This document shows positions 44,991 through 53,014 of a stretch of 64,000 bases of DNA, one piece after another (within the stretch, counting starts at the first letter, position 1; every line of letters starts with the position of its first letter). Location of the stretch: contig CM043946.1 in the NCBI GenBank assembly GCA_014529385.2, forward strand, positions 34,740,558-34,804,557, in the 5' to 3' direction. The DNA is from Adiantum capillus-veneris (lineage: Eukaryota; Streptophyta; Polypodiopsida; Polypodiales; Pteridaceae). The position numbers and the translations under genes were made by a program. The notes below the pieces were generated by a model. That model searched no databases. It was not told the DNA's origin and saw nothing but the letters and a program-made list of their open reading frames with translations.

Positions 44991-46227
44991 CGTCAAAGAG
45001 CAATTGAGACTGAAGCAAGAGACTATGCTCTTATAGGGAACCAATTGTATCAGAGAGGTAAAGATCAACATTTGCATCTTTGTGCAAATGAGGACGAGTA
45101 TATTTCGATTATAGAACAAGCACATGCTGGATTAGCTGGAGGTCACTTTTCTAGTGAGACTGCCGCAAGAGAAATCTTGATGGCAGGCATATGGTGGCCA
45201 ACACTTTTTGCAGATGCTAAAGGATATGCTCGAAGGTGTGATTCTTGTCAACGAGCAAAGATGCCAACACGTGTAGATAGCATGCCCTTAAGACCAACGA
45301 TGGGGGCTAGAGCTTTTGCTAAATGGGGTATAGATTTTGTTGGACCAATACAACCACCTGCTTATAGAACCCAAGCTCAATATATCATTGTAGCTACGAA
45401 CTATTTGACCAGGTGGGCCGAGGCTAAAGCAACTCAAAATAATGATGCGAGAACCACTACTGCATTCTTATATGAGTATGTATTTATGGGATATGGACTA
45501 CCAATAGAAATTGTCAGTGATCGGGAAAACCATTTTCTCAATGAGGTAATCGAGTATTTGCTTAATGAGTTTATGGTCATCCATAACAAATCAGCTCCGT
45601 ATCACCCACAAGCAAACGGACAAGCTGAGCATACGAACAAAATTCTTAGCTCGGTGCTGACTAAAGTGGTTAGTTCAGGAAGGACAGATTGGAAAATGAA
45701 TCTCCATGCTGCTATGTGGGCTTATAGAGTTTCATTCAAGATAGCTCTAAATGCAACACCCTTTAACCTTGTTTATGGTCTTGATTCCATACTACCAATA
45801 GAATTTCTATTGCCAACATTAAGGGTAGCACATAATCTTGAGTGGACTGGACATGAATTGTCAGAAAGACTTGAAGATTTGGAAAAGCTAGATGAGCAAA
45901 GCTGTTGTAGCTCACATCTATGCACAAAAGCGAAAACAAAAACAGTTTTTTGATTCCCACTTAATCACAAAAATCTTCAAGAAAGAGGACTTAGTTTTAG
46001 TCTATTCCCTTAAGCAACACATTCCCAAATTTAAGAAAAAGGGAAACATACCTTTTATCATTGAAGATGTATCTCCAAGTGGAGCCGTAAAATTGTCCAC
46101 CATATACGGTGAACCAATGGCTAATTGGATTAGTGGATGTCGTTTAAAGAAATACAATTTTCTACTAACCAATGAATTTCTAGAAAGAATGCATGCAGCC
46201 AAGCAAAGAAGGATTAAACGACAATAG
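44991..46227 (+). pseudogene. Gypsy B integrase (second HHCC, DDE core, C-terminus)
   Basis: In the frame 44793-45953: QLYQRGKDQHLHLC, QAHAGLAGGHFSSETAARE, IWWPTLFADAKGYARRCDSC; the core WGIDFVGP, VSDREN and NGQAEHTN with exactly 35 residues between the second D and E. A shift near 45,900 leads to the C-terminal part ending at 46,227 (FKKEDLVLVYSLKQHIPKF, GEPMANWISGCRLKKY). All catalytic residues are present. Inserts the cDNA into the genome. Confidence 0.88.
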
Positions 46228-47446
46228 GTTATTGATGAAGCCCAAGAGGAAACTTGGCTTTGGGTACTCAAAAGGAAAGCTGCTATCAAGAATCAACAGA
46301 TACCAATTCCAATCAACACTCTGAAAATAGATGACCAACAATGGGAATTACCTAAAGATGCAGTTTCAACAGATGATGACTCGCTAGATGGAAGGGACGT
46401 GCGCATCAAAGTACAGCTCAACAATCATAGCACTAATTCTTTGTTCGACACAAGAGCTAGAGTAAATGCAGTCAGTTATTCCACGTACAATAAGGCAACA
46501 AGTGAAGCATTGATAGCAAGAATAGAGACAATCAAAGGATGCAACAAGAACCCAACCCCAACATTGGGAGTAGCCAACTTGAACGTGATAGTACATGGAT
46601 GTTCATGTCCTCATCAGTTTGTATGCTTACCAGATGAACATGAATGAGACAATGATTCTTGGAATTCCCTAGATGCGAACATAAAAAGCAGTACCAGATT
46701 GGGATACAAATCAGCTAAAGCTATCACCTAAAGGCGGGCAACTCATTGTTCCAATTGCACCAAGCAAAGAGGAATGGAAAGGAAGCAGACAGCAAACCAA
46801 ACCACGAAGTAGTCAGTCTTCTCCATCCCCTCAACAAGAAAATGCTACAAGTAGCATGCAAGGAGTCAGGCAAATTTTGGTACCCAAAGCACATCTTAAG
46901 GATAAACCAATTCAGATTTGGGTGCCTAAGACTTCACCAACAAAACAAAAGAAGGTTCCAAGAAGACGAACATCTCCGAGCAAGGAACCTAGCATGAAAT
47001 TGGTTTGGAAGAAAAAGGAGCACTTATCTTCTCCACATACTATAAAACCAATCAAGAAATGGCGAGTTAAGTCTCAAAAGACTCCATCACACCATACAAC
47101 ACCAAGAAGACCGAGCTAACAATGGCGAGAAAAAGCTCAACAACAAACAAAAGTGCTACCAACAGCTCAAGCAATCAGTGTGCTGAAGCATCCTGATGGT
47201 ACAATCAAAGAGAAAGCACACAAGCTACAATATTTGCTCTTTGGACGACATCAGCGGAAAACCTCGACATCAGAAACCCTTGAGTTAATTACTCAAGACC
47301 CAACTCTTGCACAACATATTGCTTTGAACTCCAATGATCTTCAAAGCATGGTAGATCCAACCACTGCTATGCATAGACACGATTTTTCAACCCATGCACA
47401 CAGTCGTCCCGGAGTACGCCATCAAGGAGGGGTGGAAGGGCACTAA
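46228..47446 (+). pseudogene. Post-integrase frame with second retropepsin-like domain
   Basis: After the TAG at 46,225-46,227 the same frame continues: VIDEAQEETWLWVLKRKA, then VQLNNHSTNSLFDTRARVNA and STYNKAT, then LNVIVHGCSCPHQFVCLPDE. After a shift come ILGIPWM, a lysine/proline-rich basic tail with repeated IQIWVPK/LVPK words, and a C-terminal part to 47,446. F-D-T-R-A in a hydrophobic strand followed later by ILG-P is the layout of a retropepsin, with the catalytic glycine changed to arginine. It is a different sequence from the protease at 41,766. I do not know its role; in other plant gypsy groups this position can hold env-like or accessory ORFs. Confidence 0.65.
47424..47440 (+). 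promoter_or_regulatory. Candidate polypurine tract of gypsy B
   Basis: AAGGAGGGGTGGAAGGG at the very end of the last frame. A 3' LTR should follow, but no TG start with a matching 5' copy was found. Confidence 0.45.
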
Positions 47447-48263
47447 GTACTAAGTAATTAAGGGCAATTTTGAAGAGGAAGAAAAACGTTCGATGTTAAC
47501 GTGTGATTTTTTGCAAAATTACCTAATAATACCCTTATAATTCATCAGGAAAAATTCATTGATAATATCCTCTCGATGAGTGTAAATAGTGTATGTACTA
47601 TCAGAAAATCGTCAAAAACTAGTCCTTTTTGGGTATTTTTCATCATTTTTTGTGATAGTGAGACTTAAAAATAGAAAAATTCAACAAAAAACAATAAAGT
47701 TGTGTTTTCTAATGGATTTTCTTAATTATTAGATTTTCACTTTACTTTTTTAGAGCATTTTGTTATTTTCTTTGATTTTTTCAAAATGAACAGGTCAAAA
47801 ATTAATAAAATAGCAAGGAAGCTCAGATGGAAAAATGGAAGACATGATGATGATTAGAAAGACAAGGCGAACAAACACAAAAAATTTCAATGAAATCAAA
47901 AGATGGAAGCTGGAGGCCTAAATTAGGCGGCCAGACCTACTTTTGCAAAATCCGATTGGATCCGCTCAAAAATTTTCCTGATCGGATCAATAAATTAGGC
48001 GGCCAGACCTACTTTTGCAAAATCCTTGCAGAATGAGCTATAGGAATCCGATCAAGGAAATTTTTGAGTCTAACATAAATTTCACGGCCTAGTAAGACTA
48101 ACGGGGGAATCTTGGAAAGATTGGTTCGGGAAGTCCGGATATAGATACCCAAAGTAGGCTAAAACCACCTCATTTCCACTTGCAGCCTTTGCAGAGAGAG
48201 CTTACGACCTCTTTCGCGCGTCTTTTCCAGAGTCTACACTTGCCCATTTTCAGCGCCATTTCA
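47447..48263. other. Non-coding; possible 3' LTR of gypsy B
   Basis: AT-rich sequence without frames. Contains a 35-bp direct repeat (47919-47953 and 47991-48025). Confidence 0.4.
47919..48025 (+). repeat. 35-bp direct repeat, 72 bp apart
   Basis: TAAATTAGGCGGCCAGACC and the following 16 bases occur at 47919 and 47991 without a difference that I can see. Confidence 0.93.
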
Positions 48264-48271
48264 CATGAGAC

Positions 48272-49723
48272 ATGAGGGGTAAGTTCTTTACTCGTCAATG
48301 ATCCATTTTGTATGGCCGGTAGCTAGTCTAAACCCCTAGAAAAAACCCTAGAAATCGAGCACTTCACGAAGACCTACGACCAAAAATTGACCATAGCGGC
48401 TTGTCAGGTCGACCAAATCAGATGGGATTTGAATTGTAGCATGCCCTAACATAATAGAACCTTTCTATATCATCAGGTGACCATTCGGCAGGGGTCAAGA
48501 GGGTCCCTAGTAGAAAAAGCTAGGTTTTTGGTAGATGCCAAAATTCCGATCTAACTCCACAAACAGCTTGCCTACAAGGTTCATATACAATGTATATGAT
48601 TGGTTTCATGAAATCAATCAAGCAAAGCCCTCAAAAAGCAGAAAACGGCTTGAAGGCTACAAAGCATCAAAATCAACATACGGAGTCGACTCCAAATGAG
48701 CCAGAATTGGACAGGTTGTTTCACGACTATGTTGCGGACAAGTCCAAAGCCTCAAAGTTGAATGACCAACTCAACAGGCAGTGTAGTCACAAAAAACGGT
48801 GATGTCGGAGTCGACAAAGCACAAAGTGATTCTAGCATGACCAAACTGGACCAATTCAATTTAGGACTTGTTATAGGTGTATAGAATGTATCTAGGTCAA
48901 AATTTGTAAGCTTTGCAAACAATTTGTCACTGTTGTAAATAATCACGATTATTTACTTTTGCACTATTTTTTCTTGGGAATTGCCACATCACCTCACTTA
49001 TCATGTGTACACATCTATTACATGCCAAAAATAAAGTATGAGCCAAAATGAGCATCTATAACTTGAAAAATTGTCAGAAAACACAAAGAAGTCTTTGCAA
49101 GCCAATTTTTGGGTTATGGAAAACTTTTCTTGATCCAAATCACCTCATATCTCATACATAGGGTCTATACAATGCGTAGAACCAAATTGTACCAAAAAAT
49201 GTTGATTTTGGTAGAAAAGTTAATAATTGCGATTATTTAACTTTCTAGCCAAATAGAAGAATTATGGTATTTTGCCATCATACATCCAAAGTACATGATG
49301 TGTTAAGCCCACTAGCCAAGTCTGAACCAATTTGGAGCTCAAAATATCAAATTTCCTTTATATCTATTGTTTTCAGAGACCCAAAGCCAAAATCTGGTAC
49401 CATTTTCACCCTATGCATTCAAATGAGCCCATATTTCACTCAGAGCATGTATTTGGTATATACTTCAAGCCTGTGATGCCAAGTTTGCAAATCGTTGAAA
49501 AGGATACTCACCTGTAAATAATCATGGTTATTTACTTTGGTTGCAAAAATTTATTTTGACTTTACAATGTTGTTCATTGCATGTTTTTATGCATCTATGC
49601 TTGTTCAAAAATTGATTTGAAGCAAATTGGACCAAAATTGTCAGTATTTCAAACTAAGGGACATTTCAGAGAAAATTTCAACAAATCTGCTAACTTTGAC
49701 ACTCTATTCACTGAACAGGAGCC
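48272..49723 (+). other. Candidate first exon and 1.44-kb intron
   Basis: ATGAGGG (48272-48278) is followed by GTAAGT (48279-48284). At 49,717-49,718 a TCACTGAACAG acceptor precedes GAGCCATGCAAG. Joining the two puts ATG-AGG in frame with the ATG at 49,724. No other gene is seen in between. Prediction only. Confidence 0.35.
48935..49535 (+). repeat. Three palindromic sites about 290 bp apart
   Basis: GTAAATAATC-AC-GATTATTTAC at 48935-48956 (perfect), a variant at 49219-49241 and another at 49514-49535 (GTAAATAATC-AT-GGTTATTTAC). Distances are 284 and 295 bp. Flanking words such as CCAAA and CATCTAT recur loosely, suggesting a decayed ~290-bp tandem unit. Confidence 0.65.
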
Positions 49724-50150
49724 ATGCAAGCAGTAGAGAGGGCCAAGAAAAAGCTCAACCAAAAGGAAAAGTTACAGGAATCCGCAGATCAATTGGATCT
49801 AGATTCAGTCAAAGCCACCAAGGTAGCTTATCTGTCCAAAGAACAGCTAGAAGAGCATCATACCAAAGTCTTCACCGGTAGATTCAAGAGTGAGGAGGGA
49901 CATCAGGTCGAGTTGCAACTCTTACCCAAGGAAGTATATGATGTTGCCGTGAAGCCAGAGACCAAAGAAGCTAACTGCAGGCTAGGACTAAGAGACTTTT
50001 ATGGACAGGAGCCTTGCGGAGTGGATTTGCAGAAAGCTTACGAGCTTTTATCTACAATTAAAGAAGATGGAACTTCCTAGATCACTGACCCCCAAGGGAA
50101 CAAAGTCAAAGTGGTAATAACCAAAGAAATAGTGTCACAAGCACACAGAC
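49724..50150 (+). pseudogene. Unidentified frame, 5' part, split by the young chromovirus
   Basis: 118 codons to TAG at 50,078-50,080, then the same frame continues to the insertion site at 50,150. Lysine- and glutamate-rich start (ERAKKKLNQKEKLQES), then VAYLSKEQLEEHHTKVFTGR and LRDFYGQEPCGVDLQKAY. No family recognised. It lies on the same strand as gypsy B and downstream of it; it may be an accessory ORF of B or the upstream ORF of a neighbouring element. Confidence 0.5.
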
Positions 50151-51742
50151 TGTCATAATAATCAATATCTAATTCTCCTAAATGATTTTCTCATATTAAA
50201 CTGATCATTTAATGTGGGGAAGTGCCAAGGGAGAAAAAGCTAGAATATTGGTTAAGCTAGCAGACCGGCCACAGTAGGGATCCAAAGGAGGGAAAATAGG
50301 GATCCAAAGGGGGGGCCATCTGCAAAAGAGCCATGTGAAACAATGGCCCAAAAAGACCCTAAGGTTCAGCCCATTAAGACTTCCAAAATGCTAAGGTTCC
50401 AAAATTCAAAGGTTGAGTCCAAAGGTCAACCCTAGGGAAAATTGGATGCTTTGTGTGTGCCCTAAAAGTCTTTGCACATCCCTAAATGGGAGGGGGCGAG
50501 CCCCAAAGCTAGGGGATGAGAGAGAAAGCCACACACACACACACAGGCTCCCTTTACACAAAGGGAATGAGGGACACATGTCAGCTTCCTAGGCCAGATG
50601 CCCACAAGGTGTGCCCAGTTCCTATTGGAAGACCCTTGAAGTGGACCAAGGAGAATTAAGCTAGAGTAAATGTAGTTTAATTAAGTTAAAAACATTTAAT
50701 AAAAGAAACCAATGAGAAATAAGTCTCCTAGAAGACTATTGGGCAGTCTCCCAAAGGGTCCAATGAGCATTCAGAAGCATCATGGCTTGCCTGATTCCTA
50801 TTGGCCAGGAGACAAAGGGGTCCAATGAGAGTTTTGTTTAATTATTTAATTATCTAAAGCTCTCACAAAAGGGGAAAGGGGGACACATGTCTGAAGGCTA
50901 TCACTTATGCTGTTTAATTCCTATTGGCTTGACCTGGGGAGGTCCAATGAGGCAAAAGCCAGACCTAATTAGCAGCTAGGGCTCGCCCAAGAGAGAGAGA
51001 GGGCTGATTTTTGCTTGGCATTGACACACACACACTCACACTTGACCATGTGTGAAGGAAGAATACTCTATCTCCTCCCAAGCTTTAATGGAGAGCTCAT
51101 CACCTACTCCAAGCTTGTGAGATAGAAGCCTACATCAACACTCTCTTGGCATGTGGATGCAAATCCAACCAAGAGCCAAGCTTCAATGCATGCTCATCTC
51201 CTCTACCAAGCTAATTACTAAGCTAAGCTATGCTAATATGAGTGATTATGTGAGGAGATGTACATCTTTCTCGTAAGATACTCCTTTTTCCTCTCAATAT
51301 ACTCTCATACCCTGCTATCTCTCACCATCTTCGAAGGTGTGTGAGGTCTTGGGTCTGAGAACGGGGATAATTCAAGTTGTGTTTGATTAAGTGTTTTGCT
51401 TGGTGTAGGAAGCTTCCATCTTCATTGCACTAGCTAGTCTTGAAGGAACACAAAGAATTGTATTGTACAATGTCTTTCTTGATGGGAGAAACCATAATAC
51501 AAAGCCTTTTGGAGGGGGGACCGGCTCCATGCAAATCCGGTCCTCAACTGTTGTCAATAGCTTAATTTCTCTCTCTTTTGAAAGTATTGTCGATGCTATA
51601 TAACTAGGTGTTATGTTTTTTGTTGCTCTCTCTTAACCCAAGCACTCTTGTAATTCTCATTAGGAATCTATTCTAATGAAATGCCCACTATGTTCATGCT
51701 AATTTCCGCTACACATAAGATTTTAGGCCATTAAATGTTACA
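50151..51742 (+). repeat. Chromovirus 5' LTR (1,592 bp)
   Basis: Begins TGTCATAATA and ends AAATGTTACA. Holds the paired ATTGG/CCAAT modules, an (AC) run near 50,531 and CT-rich stretches near its 3' end. I see no strong TATA box; TTTAATTATTTAATTATC near 50,840 is the best AT-rich candidate. Confidence 0.96.
50738..50948 (+). promoter_or_regulatory. Three ATTGG...CCAAT paired modules
   Basis: ATTGG at 50738, 50800 and 50923 is each followed by CCAAT 21-22 bp later (50760, 50822, 50944), in the context CTATTGG...GGTCCAATGAG. A further ATTGG (50624) and CCAAT (50709) precede them. CCAAT is the NF-Y core. The duplicate in the 3' LTR is at 57977-58187. Confidence 0.6.
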
Positions 51743-51743
51743 T

Positions 51744-51755
51744 TGGTATCAGAGC
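51744..51755 (+). promoter_or_regulatory. Primer-binding site, initiator tRNA-Met
   Basis: TGGTATCAGAGC one base after the LTR. Confidence 0.95.
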
Positions 51756-52159
51756 TCAAGGTTTCTCTTTTCTTGCTCAAGAAGGGAGGTCCTCAAGCTA
51801 GCTACAAATGGTTGGTATTATTAATTACCTGTGAGTAAGTAGAATAGGGATTTTTCAGCCTTGCAGTGCGCCTGCCTTTGTGCAGTTAACGGGGCATCAC
51901 CGTCGAGAGCTATGGTCTTAATAGTGGAGTCCTACGGGGCTTGCCTACGGCTTAACCACTATTGAGCTATTAGAATCTTGACAGGAGCCGGTGCTGTTTT
52001 GGTGTCGAAAGACCCTCTCTTCTATTCCTTGCAATTAATGGTATTCGAGCCGCGGGTACAGTAGCTTGAGTGCTTTTTCTAAAGGGGTAAAGAGGAGTAG
52101 CAACTAGGGCTTGAAGTGCCAAAGTACACCTAAAAAGTTTACACCTAAAAGTTGTTAGA
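51756..52159 (+). other. Chromovirus untranslated leader
   Basis: No frame. It is similar throughout to the leader of the antisense element (38,364-38,769), so it is conserved and may hold packaging signals. Confidence 0.7.
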
Positions 52160-53014
52160 ATGGCTGACAATAGTAAAGAGAGTGAAATTAATGTTGATAA
52201 CTTTGATTTTGCTCATGAGCAAGCTACTAATGATGCTTCAATGCTTGTTAACTATCTTGTTTCTAGGCTTCAACAAGCCATGGGCAATCCATCTCTCCAA
52301 AGTGAAGTGCAACGGCAGATCCGTGCTCACGGGATTCTCCAAGCTCATCACCATGACGAGAGAACACCTAGGAAGCCTCCATGTGAGACTACCAAAAGAG
52401 GTCTCTCTCCGATTCGGGAAGAAGAAGAGAATCCATATGAAGGGCTCAAGAACTTACTTCTTGATGATGCATCTCCTTCCCAAAGGAGAACTCAAGAGCC
52501 TCCACCGAAGGAACGAGAAAGAAGCGAGTCTCCCGCCACCTCGGCGGAGATGGCTCCACGAAGACGGCGGGCTAAACGCTCTCCATCACCACCAAAGCGG
52601 AGAAGACCATCACACTCTTCTCCACGCCATAATTCAAAGAGGGATGATAAAAAGCAAGAGAAGAAAAAGGCGAGAAAGAGGACACCCTCTTCTCCATCTT
52701 CTTCATCCTCTTCCTCTTATGAAAGCTATGGTGAAGACGACAAAGATCAAGACAAGAAAAAGGCGAGAAAGAGGTCACCCTCTTCTCCACCTTCTTCAAA
52801 TTCTTCATCTTCTGAAGAAAGTGATGGTGCAACTTTTGAACCATCAAAAAGAAGAGACCATAGGAAATCCTATGCCGCATGGAAGAGGTCGTCCAAGCTG
52901 AAGAAATTCAAAGAGGGAGGGAAGAGCATCTCTTTCCTTACCTATGATGGCACCTTCGGTGCTACAGACAAAGTTTTGGCCTTTATCCAGCAATTCGGTG
53001 CGGCGGTGGTCTAG
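52160..53014 (+). CDS. Chromovirus Gag N-terminal part, frameshifted
   Basis: 284 codons from ATG 52,160. Residues about 125-235 are an S/R/K-rich region (PRRRRAKRSPSPPKRRRPSH) with a 31-codon duplication: KKKARKRTPSSPSSSSS and KKKARKRSPSSPPSSNSSS, 93 bp apart (52661 and 52754). Then FLTYDGTFGATDKVLAFIQQF begins the capsid domain. There about 77 nt present in the older relative are missing, shifting the frame, and translation ends at 53,014. Capsid, and with it the knuckle and Pol, continue in the next frame. Known role: coat and RNA packaging. As it stands Gag is cut before most of its capsid. Confidence 0.88.
   Translation: MADNSKESEINVDNFDFAHEQATNDASMLVNYLVSRLQQAMGNPSLQSEVQRQIRAHGILQAHHHDERTPRKPPCETTKRGLSPIREEEENPYEGLKNLLLDDASPSQRRTQEPPPKERERSESPATSAEMAPRRRRAKRSPSPPKRRRPSHSSPRHNSKRDDKKQEKKKARKRTPSSPSSSSSSSYESYGEDDKDQDKKKARKRSPSSPPSSNSSSSEESDGATFEPSKRRDHRKSYAAWKRSSKLKKFKEGGKSISFLTYDGTFGATDKVLAFIQQFGAAVV

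Larger units (their letters stand above)
38900..47446 (+). mobile_element. Ty3/gypsy element copy B with unusual domain order
   Basis: Plus-strand element of the same family as copy A and more complete: Gag, CCHC knuckles, protease, RT, RNase H, a first HHCC zinc domain, a second HHCC domain with DDE integrase, and a further frame with a second retropepsin-like domain. There is no chromodomain. Numerous stops and frameshifts make it inactive. A possible PPT lies at 47,424-47,440, but LTRs were not delimited. Confidence 0.8.

Noticed and set aside
52944-52997. ATG at 52,944 as a natural start of Pol
   Set aside because: It lies out of frame inside the Gag coding region; the long frame arises because a deletion moved the downstream reading, and it is expected to be expressed as a Gag-Pol continuation.
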